Source of the DNA: Paractinoplanes bogorensis
GTDB taxonomy: Bacteria > Actinomycetota > Actinomycetes > Mycobacteriales > Micromonosporaceae
NCBI RefSeq assembly: GCF_018829635.1
Contig: NZ_JAHKKG010000003.1
Location: 186,001-250,000, forward strand
Length of the DNA stretch: 64,000 nt
Reading direction: 5' to 3'
Of the stretch, positions 25,782-34,403 are shown one piece after another (position 1 is the stretch's first letter; each line of letters starts with the position of its first letter). The notes below the pieces were generated by a model that did not search any database, had not been told where the DNA came from, and was given only the letters and a program-made list of their open reading frames with translations. The position numbers and the translations under genes were made by a program.

Positions 25782-27206
25782 ATGTCGTACGGATCCGCAC
25801 CCAGCCCGGAGTTGCAGGACTATCTGAACGAGCAGCTGCAGAATCTGCGCTCGAACAATGATCCGGCCATCGCCTCCCGCATGGTGCTGCGTGGTGATAC
25901 GGACGAAGTCGGATTGAACGACGGCGCGATCTTCCCACCCGACTATTACCGGCCCGGAACGCCGGCCGCGACGATCCGGAACGCGGCCGCGGCCCGGACT
26001 CCGTTGCGCGGCACCATTCGCGCCGTGGTCGTCCTCGTCGATTTCGAGGATCAGCCGATGACGGCGACCGCCGATCATTTCCGCGAACTGTTCTTCTCCA
26101 CCGGCCTCCTCGAGCACGGCAGCGTCCGGGAGTACTACCGCGAGGTCAGCCACGGGCTCATCGACCTCGACGGCGAGGTGCTCGGCCCGTACCGGATGCC
26201 CGAGACCATCGCCTGGTACGCCAACGGCGACTACGGCTGCGGTGTCGGCAATCCGCTCGGCACCAAACGCGCCCGCGACATGGCCGTCTCCGCCGCCGCG
26301 GCGGCCGACCCGGACGTGGACTTCGGGCCCTACGACAACGACGGCAACGGGCTGGTCGACGCGTTCATCATCGTGCACGCCGGTCGCGGGGGCGAGACCC
26401 GGCCGTCCGACCCGGACACGCAGATCTGGTCGCACAAGTTCGCGCTGCGCGAGCCGCGCCGGACCGACGGCATCACCGTCTACGGCTACCTGACCGTCGG
26501 CGAGGACGCCAAGCTCGGCGTGTGCGCCCACGAGCTCGGTCACCTGCTGTTCGGCTTCCCCGACCTGTACGACGCCGACTACTCCTCGGCCGGCGTCGGC
26601 TCGTGGTGCCTGATGGGCGCGGGCGAGTGGAACGGCGGCGGTGACGTGCCCGCCCACCCGTCGGCCTGGTGCAAGGCCGGTCAGGGCTGGGTGTCGGTGA
26701 CCAATGTGACCGCGGCCGGCGACGTGACCCTGCCCGACGTCAAGGACAGCCACAACGTGCTGCGGCTGTGGCACGACGGCGCCTCCGGGCCGGAGTACTT
26801 CCTGGCCGAGCATCGGCGGCGCACCGGCTACGACGCGAAACTGCCCGGCGACGGGATGCTGATCTGGCGGATCGACGAGGACCAGCCGGACAACCGGGAC
26901 GAGAACCATTACAAGGTCGCGCTGGTGCAGGCCGACGCGGCGCTGGATCTCGAGCTCAACCGCAATCGGGGCGACGGCGGCGATCCCTATCCGGGGACGT
27001 CGGCCAACACCTCCCTCACTCCGACGTCGACGCCGAGCTCGGCCTCCCACCTCGGACAGGCGACGGGAGTGTCGCTGACCGGGATAGCCGAGCAGGGGGA
27101 GACGATCGTGGCGACGATCGCGGTCGCCGGGCCGCCGCAGCGGGTCTCCCAGGTGCCGCGCCCCTCGGCGGTCAGCAAGCCGCAGAAGGACGGCAACGAT
27201 ATCTGA
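25782..27206 (+). CDS. M6-type (immune inhibitor A-like) metalloprotease domain protein without signal peptide
   Basis: A 474-residue zinc protease. HELGHLLFGFPDLYD (His250, Glu251, His254, Asp260 region) is the HExxHxxGxxD site of the M6 family, and CLMGAGEWNG supplies the Met-turn. The start of the domain is TIRAVVVLVDFEDQPM. Secreted M6 proteins normally carry a signal peptide and propeptide; none is visible here, with either start (ATG 25782 or GTG 25758). The tail is Pro/Ser/Lys-rich. It converges on a two-gene unit of unknown function, with 10 bases between the stops. Confidence 0.87.
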   Translation: MSYGSAPSPELQDYLNEQLQNLRSNNDPAIASRMVLRGDTDEVGLNDGAIFPPDYYRPGTPAATIRNAAAARTPLRGTIRAVVVLVDFEDQPMTATADHFRELFFSTGLLEHGSVREYYREVSHGLIDLDGEVLGPYRMPETIAWYANGDYGCGVGNPLGTKRARDMAVSAAAAADPDVDFGPYDNDGNGLVDAFIIVHAGRGGETRPSDPDTQIWSHKFALREPRRTDGITVYGYLTVGEDAKLGVCAHELGHLLFGFPDLYDADYSSAGVGSWCLMGAGEWNGGGDVPAHPSAWCKAGQGWVSVTNVTAAGDVTLPDVKDSHNVLRLWHDGASGPEYFLAEHRRRTGYDAKLPGDGMLIWRIDEDQPDNRDENHYKVALVQADAALDLELNRNRGDGGDPYPGTSANTSLTPTSTPSSASHLGQATGVSLTGIAEQGETIVATIAVAGPPQRVSQVPRPSAVSKPQKDGNDI

Positions 27207-27216
27207 TCAACCGCGC

Positions 27217-28809
27217 TCAGCCGGAGATCTCGGCGTAGGGGAGCCACCGCTCGCGCGGCGACAACCGCAACCGGATGCGGCTCGGGTCGACGCGGCAGAT
27301 GGCCGGCAACCTCTCCCGGATGCGTTCCTGCGCGGTCTCGGCCGCGTCGGCCAGCAAGCGTTGCACCGCGGCGTGATCGCGATGTTCCTGGGACAGCATC
27401 ACGATGATTTTGGCCCGCCCCCGGACGACATCGCCCCGGCACAACCGGGACTGGGCGTACGCCACCTCGCACCGTCGCGTGTGCGGGCGTAACGCGGCCT
27501 GCACCTCGGCCAGCAGAGCGGGCGTGTCGACCGTACGGTGGGGAAGTTGCCACCACAGCCAGATCGGGTAGGGCACACGACCGGTGGTGGCGGCGCCGGT
27601 CTGGCGGCTCGACGGGGGGAAACTGCAGCGCATCGCCGGGCTCACGGCGGCCATCCAGTCGGCTATCGGGCTCTCGTCGGCCGACCGGGCCGCCGACTCG
27701 GCTTCCAGATCAGCCGCGAAACCGGCCGCCAGGTCGGCGGCGAAACCCGTGGGCGCGGCGACGAAACCGGCCGCGTCGGTGATGCGGGGCAGTGCCTCGA
27801 GCCAGCCGCCCGACCACGGCGGCAGGGTGCTCGGGGCATGGTCGGCGACCGGCACGACCAGGTTGATGAACGTCGTCTTGCGCATGCTGGAGATCGATGC
27901 GGCGAGCACCCCGATGCCGCGCGCCCGTAACGTGGCTACGGCGGCGGCGGTGGTACCCGTACGGGAAGGACCCACCACCGAGACGATCAGCGCTCGCTTC
28001 GGTGTGGACATGGGGGCGTCGGGGAAGAGCTGGGTGCGCGTCTGGCGGTAGCGTTCGCGGTCGAAGCCGCGGATGGTGAACCACTCGCCGCGTACGCGGT
28101 TGAGGCGCTGGTCGTCCAGGCGCAGGCCGAAACCGTACTCCTCGCTCAGCGCGGCCAGTTCGGTCTCGAAGTCGAGGCGGGTCTCGCTGCGGGCCGGGTC
28201 GATGCCGATCGAGAAGCGCATGCACGGGCCGATCGCGTCGCGCAGGCGTTCGTTGGAGCCGTCGCCGGGGTCGGAGCGGCCGGTCTGCGCGACCGGGGCG
28301 ACCGGCGTGTGCAGGTGCAGGACGGGGACGCCGCGCTCGCCGGCCAGGTTGGTGAGCTTTTCGATCAGCAGGGCCTGCATCAGCGTCTCGCGGTAGGTCG
28401 GCGACCAGTGCGCCGTGCCCATCGTGATGAGCACCTCGACCTTGCGGGTCGAATGGTTCAGGAAGCCGGGGTTGGGCACCGAGTGACCGCCGAACGAGAA
28501 GGAGCCCCGCCGGCCGTTGCCCTCGACCCGGCCGATCCGGACCCGGCCGCTGAACGCCGACATCGCCGACGGCCAGGTCGACGTCGACATGGACAGCCCG
28601 GCCGCGGAGAAGTGGCAGAAGTCGGTCGGCCACGAGTTCGGGTCGTCCTTGTCGTCGTCGCCCGAGGTCACGTAGGCCATCGGCTGGGTGCCGTCGTATC
28701 CGGTGGCGGTGCCGTGGGTCAGCGTGAACTGCACCGAGAACGTACGCGTCCCGGCCGCCTCGGCCGCGATCCGGGCCAGCTCCGAGGACTTGGTGGAACT
28801 GGCCGTCAT
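27217..28809 (-). CDS. Unknown protein with an ACT-like segment (gene B of a two-gene unit)
   Basis: A 530-residue soluble protein; I recognise no family. Residues 22-170 are strand-rich (TRTFSVQFTLTHGTATGYDG, RKVEVLITMGTAHWSPTYRE, GVPVLHLHTPVAP). Residues 272-320 (RALIVSVVGPSRTGTTAAAV, then ARGIGVLAASISS) resemble an ACT-type ligand-binding fold. Residues about 345-370 hold a short Ala/Asp-rich duplication from a 24-bp repeat. The C-terminal third has another strand-helix-strand pattern (AKIIVMLSQEHRDHAAVQRLLADAAE) like a ferredoxin-type fold. No signal or membrane segment. The ATG overlaps the stop of the upstream membrane-protein gene (ATGA), so the two products probably act together. Confidence 0.65.
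   Translation of the reverse strand: MTASSTKSSELARIAAEAAGTRTFSVQFTLTHGTATGYDGTQPMAYVTSGDDDKDDPNSWPTDFCHFSAAGLSMSTSTWPSAMSAFSGRVRIGRVEGNGRRGSFSFGGHSVPNPGFLNHSTRKVEVLITMGTAHWSPTYRETLMQALLIEKLTNLAGERGVPVLHLHTPVAPVAQTGRSDPGDGSNERLRDAIGPCMRFSIGIDPARSETRLDFETELAALSEEYGFGLRLDDQRLNRVRGEWFTIRGFDRERYRQTRTQLFPDAPMSTPKRALIVSVVGPSRTGTTAAAVATLRARGIGVLAASISSMRKTTFINLVVPVADHAPSTLPPWSGGWLEALPRITDAAGFVAAPTGFAADLAAGFAADLEAESAARSADESPIADWMAAVSPAMRCSFPPSSRQTGAATTGRVPYPIWLWWQLPHRTVDTPALLAEVQAALRPHTRRCEVAYAQSRLCRGDVVRGRAKIIVMLSQEHRDHAAVQRLLADAAETAQERIRERLPAICRVDPSRIRLRLSPRERWLPYAEISG
27706..27753. repeat. 24-bp tandem duplication in gene B
   Basis: Two adjacent 24-bp units at 27706 and 27730, differing at a few bases, encode GFAADLxA-type units on the minus strand. 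A truncated third copy may follow. It is a small, in-frame example of the minisatellite pattern seen elsewhere in the window. Confidence 0.7.
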
Positions 28810-30848
28810 CCCTCACCTCGCGCGTCGAAGAAGTCGTCGGGTTCGACCGTCCGGCGGGAACTGCCCCGGGAGCTGAGAAGCCACTGCGGCACTCGGGCCG
28901 ACCTCGGCACCGAGCTGCTGCGGTGCGCGCGACGGGCGTACAGCTCGCTCAGACAGCAGACCAGGATGCCGATCAGCGCGCCCAGGGCCAGCTGGAACAT
29001 CCGGGTCAGGTCGTGGCTGTCCCGCACCGTGCCGACCGCGATGGCCAGCGCCGTGGTCACCACCACCGACGCGGCCGCGAGCATCCGCTGATACTTCTGC
29101 AGCGCCCACAGGACCGAGCGGGTGCTGGGCAGGTCGAGCCGGGCCAGCAGCAGGCCGGGCACCAGCAGCAGGACCGCCACCACGGCGTCGGCCTGGTCGG
29201 GGGCGAAATGGGGGTTGACCCGGGCCGAGAACAGCCAGGCCAGGCCGCCGGACAGGAACGTCCCGATGCCCAGCACGACCAGGCCCAGCCCGGCCACCAT
29301 CCGGGTGATGCTCTCGATCAGCGCCGGGGCCTCGTCGGCCAGGGCCATCACGGCCGCGACGCGTACGGGCTCGGTCGACTGCGGGCTGAGCTCGGTCGGT
29401 GGCCGGCGCCAGTGTGCATGGGCGCCGTGCTCGCGGGGATCGTTGTCGATGGTCAGGTCGCGGCCGGTCTGTGTGGTGCGCAATCCGGCCGCGATGTTGA
29501 GCAGGGCCTCGCCCGGCAGCCCGCTCTTGGCCAGGTGGCGCAGCCCGTCCGACGAGTAGTGCGCGCAGAACGCGGCCAGAACGTGCAACGAGCAGTCGCC
29601 GGCGGACAGCGCGGCCAGAGTCTCGTCGGCGGTCAGGCGGCGCGGCGGCGGCGACGAACCGGGCCCGACCGGGATCGGCAGCCGGGCCAGATAGGCCTCG
29701 TAGCCGGTCAGGTCGACCAGCCGCCGCCGGCCCAGCTCGGCCAGCCGCGACGCGATGCTCTGCATCTCGAGCTCGAGCAGCTTGTGGTGGCCGCCCAGCC
29801 GCTCGGCCCGCCGGGCCACCGACTCCAGGTCCTGCGCGAGCACCTCGACGAACTCGTCGTCCACATCGCTCGACATCAGGAACCGCCGGACGCTGATCTC
29901 CTGACGGACCTCCAAGGTCAGGTGGTACGCCTTCACCGAGCGCGGGATCTCGGTCGCGTACTCGACGACGAACTCGCGATTGACCGGCAGCACGTTCTTG
30001 GCCAGATTCCGCAGCGGCGCCGGGCGGTGCCGGGCCGGCAGCAGCGGCGCGTCCCACGTCAGGAACCGCCGCGGCCGGTCCAGGCCGAGCTGCGCGACCA
30101 GGATGTACTGCCGCGTAGCCAGTTCCAGCAGCCGCGCGAAGGGCACCAGCAGGGGATCTCCGCCGTCGGCCGGGAAGAGCGAATCAAGAGCGTTCAGGGC
30201 CAGGTCCCGTACGGGATGAGCCTGCTCGACAAGCGCAGCGTGATCCAGCGGCGTGTGCAGGCGCCGGCCCAGGGGCGCCCCGACCATGACCAGTTCGGCG
30301 ATCGCGGCCTCGATCAGCCAGCGCGACTTCTGATGCGTGTGCCGCACCCGGTGGATGTCACTGCCCGGCGCCGACACGTCTTCGTGGGCGTTGACCAGCA
30401 TGAACAGCAGCTTCACGAAGGCCGCGGCGGTGACCCGGTTGGCGTCGCGGTGGGACAGTCGCGGCACCAGCTCGCCGCCCTCGTCGCGGATGACCATGGG
30501 CGCCAGGTCGCTCCGGCTGTACCGCGACACCGGCACCCACAGCGAGGCCCGGCGCTCGCCGTCGCCCGGCACCAGCAGGGTCTCGCGCTGCCGCCCGGAG
30601 ATCTGGTCGAGGTCGACGTCGACGCTGATCGACCGGCTCATGTGGCCGCGGTCGACCAGCGTCAGGTGCTCGGACAGCCGGGGCAGATGATCGAGCCGGA
30701 ACGACAGGTCCATCAGGGCCAGTCCGAGCGCCGCCTCGCGGCTCGGGAAGGTCAGCGGCGCGGTCGGCACCGGCAGCGCCCGGATCAGCGTCCGCAGATG
30801 GTCGAGCGGGCCGTCGGCCTCGATCGTGCCCCTGAGCTGGACGGTCAT
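28806..30848 (-). CDS. Unknown protein with four C-terminal membrane helices (gene A of a two-gene unit)
   Basis: A 680-residue protein of unknown function. A long soluble N-terminal region (1-500) includes RHMSRSISVDVD-like and LWVPVSRYSRSDLAPMVIRDEGGELVPRL segments, resembling large hypothetical proteins I recall from other actinobacteria. A helical stretch LAQDLESVARRAERLGGHHKLLELEMQSIASRL (about 350-385) may be a coiled coil. Four hydrophobic segments lie at about 522-541, 554-571, 590-608 and 617-636, then a basic tail. The ATG at 30848 matches an N-terminus MTVQLRGTIEADG; the frame is open to 30917. It is followed by gene B with a four-base overlap. Confidence 0.65.
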   Translation of the reverse strand: MTVQLRGTIEADGPLDHLRTLIRALPVPTAPLTFPSREAALGLALMDLSFRLDHLPRLSEHLTLVDRGHMSRSISVDVDLDQISGRQRETLLVPGDGERRASLWVPVSRYSRSDLAPMVIRDEGGELVPRLSHRDANRVTAAAFVKLLFMLVNAHEDVSAPGSDIHRVRHTHQKSRWLIEAAIAELVMVGAPLGRRLHTPLDHAALVEQAHPVRDLALNALDSLFPADGGDPLLVPFARLLELATRQYILVAQLGLDRPRRFLTWDAPLLPARHRPAPLRNLAKNVLPVNREFVVEYATEIPRSVKAYHLTLEVRQEISVRRFLMSSDVDDEFVEVLAQDLESVARRAERLGGHHKLLELEMQSIASRLAELGRRRLVDLTGYEAYLARLPIPVGPGSSPPPRRLTADETLAALSAGDCSLHVLAAFCAHYSSDGLRHLAKSGLPGEALLNIAAGLRTTQTGRDLTIDNDPREHGAHAHWRRPPTELSPQSTEPVRVAAVMALADEAPALIESITRMVAGLGLVVLGIGTFLSGGLAWLFSARVNPHFAPDQADAVVAVLLLVPGLLLARLDLPSTRSVLWALQKYQRMLAAASVVVTTALAIAVGTVRDSHDLTRMFQLALGALIGILVCCLSELYARRAHRSSSVPRSARVPQWLLSSRGSSRRTVEPDDFFDARGEG

Positions 30849-30909
30849 TCGGTCGCTCCCCGAGCCGACAAGGTCGTCACCGCCATCCTTGCCGCAAGCG
30901 GCTGCCCGA

Positions 30910-31518
30910 TCACCCATCTGTCGTCATGACGACTGCGCTCCCGGGGCGATCGGCCTTGACGGATGCGCCGGCCGAGACCAGCAGCGCGCCCCCGATCTGC
31001 AACGGCAGCGCGAAGTGTGCCACCTCGTCGGATCCGAAGGCGACCCCCATCGCCACCAGATACACCGTGAGCAGGACAGCCGCCGCGATACCGGCCCAGC
31101 GTCGCCGCCATCCGGAGAGCAGCCAGACGGCCAGCCCGATCTCGCCCACGGTCGCCGAGACCGCCGCCGTCCCGACCAGAGAATCAGGGACGAAGGGCAA
31201 AAGCGTTCCCGTGTACGCGGTGAAGGCGTCCCACGATCGCCAAGCCGTCCCCACCGCACCCGGCCACCCGAGCCGGTCGGCGACCGCACCGGCGAAGTCC
31301 AGGGCCAGCAGCACCGCCACCACCGTGACGAACGCGCGCCGCCGGATGACGGCCGCCTCGTCCCGGGCCCGCGAGCCCACCGGCAGAGCGGCCAGCAGCA
31401 GGATCGCCGCGATCGACAGCCACGTGACGACGCCGGGCCGGGCGCGCCCGAGCATGACAATCTGGAATACCGCGCCGGCCACTACCAGGATCAGTCCGGA
31501 ACGCCGCATCGCTGCCAC
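30910..31518 (-). CDS. DoxX-like membrane protein
   Basis: A 202-residue protein with about six hydrophobic segments. The C-terminal half (VGTAAVSATVGEIGLAVWLLSGWRRRWAGIAAAVLLTVYLVAMGVAFG) resembles DoxX/MauE-type quinone-associated membrane proteins. Start is uncertain between GTG-type 31518 and ATG 31509. It is divergent from a MarR gene over a 40-bp inverted repeat and is probably the regulator's main target. Confidence 0.7.
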   Translation of the reverse strand: MAAMRRSGLILVVAGAVFQIVMLGRARPGVVTWLSIAAILLLAALPVGSRARDEAAVIRRRAFVTVVAVLLALDFAGAVADRLGWPGAVGTAWRSWDAFTAYTGTLLPFVPDSLVGTAAVSATVGEIGLAVWLLSGWRRRWAGIAAAVLLTVYLVAMGVAFGSDEVAHFALPLQIGGALLVSAGASVKADRPGSAVVMTTDG

Positions 31519-31520
31519 CG

Positions 31521-31560
31521 CCTTAGCGTGTTGGTAAGGTGCCTTACCAACACGCTAAGG
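31521..31560. promoter_or_regulatory. 40-bp perfect inverted repeat (MarR operator)
   Basis: Two 19-base arms, 31521-31539 and 31542-31560, are exact reverse complements around a central TG. The core TTGGTAAGG/CCTTACCAA is a typical MarR-type site. A further half-site CCTTACTAA occurs inside the marR coding start near 31583. It occupies the whole space between the DoxX-like gene and the MarR ribosome site, so it should control both. Confidence 0.88.
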
Positions 31561-31573
31561 GGAGCACGACGAA

Positions 31574-32056
31574 ATGGTCAAGCGCCTTACTAACCCGTTT
31601 CTCGGCGCCCCGACGCCTCTCGGATCGTTGATGACCGCGGCCGGGCAGCGGCTGGCGGCCGAGCTCGACGCGGCCCTGAGCGCGGCCGGGTTCCCCGATC
31701 TGCGCTCGGCCCACGCGCCGGTCTTCATGGCCATCGACCCCGAGGGCACCCGGGTGACCGAACTGGCCCGGCGCACCCGGATGACCAAACAGGCGGTGGG
31801 GGAGCTGATCCGGTATCTGGCCGGCTGCGGCTACGTGACCGTCGCCGCCGACCCCGAGGACGGCCGGGCCCGGCGCGTCAGCCTCACCGAGAGCGGCTGG
31901 CGCGCCATCGACACCGGCGAACAGGTGATCGGCGGCTTCGACCGCTGGCTGGCCGACGCCGTCGGCGCCGACGAGGTCGCTCACCTGCGCCAGGTGCTCG
32001 ACCGGATCATTGCTACCGACCCGGCTGACCGGCGTGAGCCGCCGTCCACCGCCTGA
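31574..32056 (+). CDS. MarR family transcriptional regulator
   Basis: A 160-residue winged-helix regulator. Recognition region RVTELARRTRMTKQAVGELIRYLAGCGYVTVAADPEDGRARRVSLTESG covers residues 57-105, including the wing DPEDGRARR. The ATG is preceded by GGGGAG. It is autoregulated in all likelihood through the adjacent 40-bp inverted repeat. Its last 44 bases overlap the 3' end of the convergent SGNH hydrolase gene. Confidence 0.92.
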   Translation: MVKRLTNPFLGAPTPLGSLMTAAGQRLAAELDAALSAAGFPDLRSAHAPVFMAIDPEGTRVTELARRTRMTKQAVGELIRYLAGCGYVTVAADPEDGRARRVSLTESGWRAIDTGEQVIGGFDRWLADAVGADEVAHLRQVLDRIIATDPADRREPPSTA

Positions 32057-33371
32057 TCTGGTTCACGTCGATCGTGCCGCCCATCGCCAGGAAGCCGGCC
32101 CGGTTCGGGTGCAGGTGGTCACCCGCGCCGCCGACGCTGCTGTTGGTGTCGTACGCGGGAAGCAGGTGACCCGGATTCGCCGGATCCTCGGTGACGGCCG
32201 AGAAGTCGGCCACCCCGTCGAACTGCCCGCTTGTCCGGATGAAATCGTTGACCGCGCGGCGCTTGGCGTCGGTCTCGGGCGTGCCGTAGAGACCGAACGC
32301 GGTGCCGCCCGACGGTGTCAGTGTGGCGCCGATGATCTTGATGCCTCGAGCTTGGACGCGACGGATGATCTCCTGGTAGCCGGCGATCACCTGCGCCGCC
32401 GTGGCGTTGCCGCCGCCCAGGTCGTTGATGCCCTCGAGCAGGATCACGACCCGTACGGACGGCCGGCTGAGCACGTCGCGGTCGAGTCGGTCGAGCGCGG
32501 GCGGCCCGTCGCACGGCGTGCAGCCACCCGGCGTACGGCCGATGCGGGTCACCATGTTGCCGCCGATGGCCTGGGTGACCACCGCCGTGTTGCCGCCGAG
32601 CCGGCGTTGCAGCACGTCGGGCCAGCGGTCACTGCCGTTGACGGTGGCGAAGAAGCCGTCGGTGATCGAGTCGCCGAACGCCACCACCACCGGACGGCTC
32701 TGCGCCTGCACCTCGGAGACGAAGAACCACGAGGTGGTCGAGTGCGGGAACGCGGCATCGGTCACGTCGGCGGTGTGATCACCCGCGTGCTGGCCGGACA
32801 GATAGGACGTGGTGAACGCGGCCGCATGCCATGTCATCGGTCCGCTCGCCCCGGACACGTACAGACTGATCGCAAGCCTCTCGACGGCCGACAGCCGGAC
32901 CGCCACCGGGTCGCTGAGCACGGTCTTCCCGGCCGGCACGGTGACCGACCGCCGACCGTCGAAGGTGAGCGCGCGGTTCGTGCCGGGAGAAACCAGAGCG
33001 CCGATCAACTGCTTTCCCGCGTACGCCCGGGCGAAGGTCACCGGCTTGGTCCCGTACTCGTTGGTCAGCCTGATGCGCCACGATGAACCCTCGACACCCG
33101 GGTGCACCATCATGCGCAGGGTCTGGTCGTTGGCCTGGTTGTCCGGGAAGGCCCCGGTGAGCAGGGGCGCGGTGTTGCCCGGCCCGGCCGGACCGACCGG
33201 GCCGGGTTGCCCGACCGAGTATCCGACCGGGTAGACGCCCTGCGCCGACCCGGCCCAGGCGCCGGCCCAGGCCCGCTGTCCGGTGGTTGGCTGAGCCACG
33301 GCCGCCGCTGGTGCGAGCAGCACCAGGGTGGCGGTGGCAACGATGGCTCGACTGATCCGGGTAACGCGCAT
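32013..33371 (-). CDS. Secreted SGNH/GDSL-type hydrolase
   Basis: A 452-residue secreted esterase or lipase-like enzyme. The Sec signal peptide (MRVTRISRAIVATATLVLLAPAAAVA) is followed by about 180 residues of beta-rich N-terminal domain. The SGNH domain follows: block I VVVAFGDSITDG (nucleophile Ser), the Gly block GGNMV, block III EGINDLGGG (Asn) and block V DHLHPNRAG (Asp, His). Bacterial members deacylate polysaccharides or lipids. ATG 33371 has GAGG at correct distance; an upstream GTG at 33389 would precede the signal with charged residues and is less likely. A palindrome lies 34 bases upstream. Confidence 0.9.
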   Translation of the reverse strand: MRVTRISRAIVATATLVLLAPAAAVAQPTTGQRAWAGAWAGSAQGVYPVGYSVGQPGPVGPAGPGNTAPLLTGAFPDNQANDQTLRMMVHPGVEGSSWRIRLTNEYGTKPVTFARAYAGKQLIGALVSPGTNRALTFDGRRSVTVPAGKTVLSDPVAVRLSAVERLAISLYVSGASGPMTWHAAAFTTSYLSGQHAGDHTADVTDAAFPHSTTSWFFVSEVQAQSRPVVVAFGDSITDGFFATVNGSDRWPDVLQRRLGGNTAVVTQAIGGNMVTRIGRTPGGCTPCDGPPALDRLDRDVLSRPSVRVVILLEGINDLGGGNATAAQVIAGYQEIIRRVQARGIKIIGATLTPSGGTAFGLYGTPETDAKRRAVNDFIRTSGQFDGVADFSAVTEDPANPGHLLPAYDTNSSVGGAGDHLHPNRAGFLAMGGTIDVNQIRRWTAAHAGQPGR

Positions 33372-33404
33372 GTCACTGCCTCGTTTCACGGCGCGGATCG
33401 ATAT

Positions 33405-33414
33405 CTATCGATAG
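33405..33414. promoter_or_regulatory. CTATCGATAG palindrome upstream of the SGNH hydrolase
   Basis: A perfect 10-bp palindrome within an AT-rich stretch that also contains CGATAT just before it. Elements of this form are used by PadR-like and similar repressors. It lies 34 bases before the start at 33371, overlapping the likely promoter. No regulator gene is adjacent. Confidence 0.4.
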
Positions 33415-33446
33415 CCATCGTTACCACCACGGCGTACGGGAAGCAA

Positions 33447-34403
33447 TCAGACGTTGCGATAGGCCAGCCAGACCAGGGCCATCCGGACGCTCTGGCCCAA
33501 GGTGAAGCGGTCGAGACACGGGTCGTCGCCGTAGCTCATGAAGTTGTGCACCGGGTCCTTGCCGGGCGCCGGACAGGTGTCGTCGGCCTCGTTGCACTCG
33601 AAGATGTTGTCGCCGTCGGCCTGGTACGGGGTGTCGAACACCTGGTCGCCCGGAGCGGTGCAGCCGTTCTCGAAGGTGTGGTAGAGCCCCAGCCAGTGCC
33701 CGACCTCGTGGGTCAGGGTGTCGCCCTCGTTGTACGGGGCCGCCGCGCCACCGGGCAGACTGTCGTTGAGGATCACGACGCCGTCCTGGATCAGGGTCGC
33801 CTCGTTCGGGAAGTACGCGTAGCCGAGCAGGCCGTCCTCGAGCCCGGTGATATAGATGTTGAGGTCGTCGTAGCCACCCTTGTGCAGCGCGGCCTTGGCC
33901 TCCTGGTCGTCGGCCGGGTCGACGTCCGGGTCGGCCCAGGCGAACCAGTCGTCGTTGGCCGTGTAGTCGATCGACTTGGTGGCGAACCGGAAGATCGTCG
34001 GAGCGTCCTGCCGGGCCGTCTTCCCGCCGTAGCCGTCGTTGAGCACCTTGATCTGATCGGCGATCTGCTTCCTGGTCACGCCGCCGGTGCCGTCGGCCTT
34101 GGTGATCACGTGCACCCGCACGTCGATGGTGACCTTGCCTCGGTGGATCTTCGATCCCCAGTTCAGGCCCTTCGACCGGAGCTTGGCGGTCATCTGCTTC
34201 TCGGCCTTGTCGGCCTCGCTGCGGGTCAGGTCGTTCGGGTCGGACCCGTCCCGGCCGGTGCGGACGCGGTCGGCCGACACGTCGGTGCATTCCGCGACCG
34301 AGTGCACGCCCGGCGCCGCCGAAGCCGCCCCGGCCGCCGGCACCGCGAGCAGCGCGGTTCCGAGAAGGCCGGCCGCGACCAGGCTGAGGGAAGTTCGTTG
34401 CAT
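33447..34403 (-). CDS. Secreted M43-type zinc metalloprotease
   Basis: A 318-residue secreted protease. The signal peptide (about residues 1-29, ending AASAA) is followed by a propeptide-like charged segment. The catalytic motif HEVGHWLGLYH (H232, E233, H236, H242) is of metzincin type. The Met-turn region is NFMSYGDDPCLDRFT, and several Cys residues (VHSVAECT, FENGCTAPGDQ, FECNEADDTCPAPG) are likely disulfide-bonded, as in the pappalysin/cytophagalysin family. A strong AGGAGG precedes the ATG. Confidence 0.92.
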   Translation of the reverse strand: MQRTSLSLVAAGLLGTALLAVPAAGAASAAPGVHSVAECTDVSADRVRTGRDGSDPNDLTRSEADKAEKQMTAKLRSKGLNWGSKIHRGKVTIDVRVHVITKADGTGGVTRKQIADQIKVLNDGYGGKTARQDAPTIFRFATKSIDYTANDDWFAWADPDVDPADDQEAKAALHKGGYDDLNIYITGLEDGLLGYAYFPNEATLIQDGVVILNDSLPGGAAAPYNEGDTLTHEVGHWLGLYHTFENGCTAPGDQVFDTPYQADGDNIFECNEADDTCPAPGKDPVHNFMSYGDDPCLDRFTLGQSVRMALVWLAYRNV

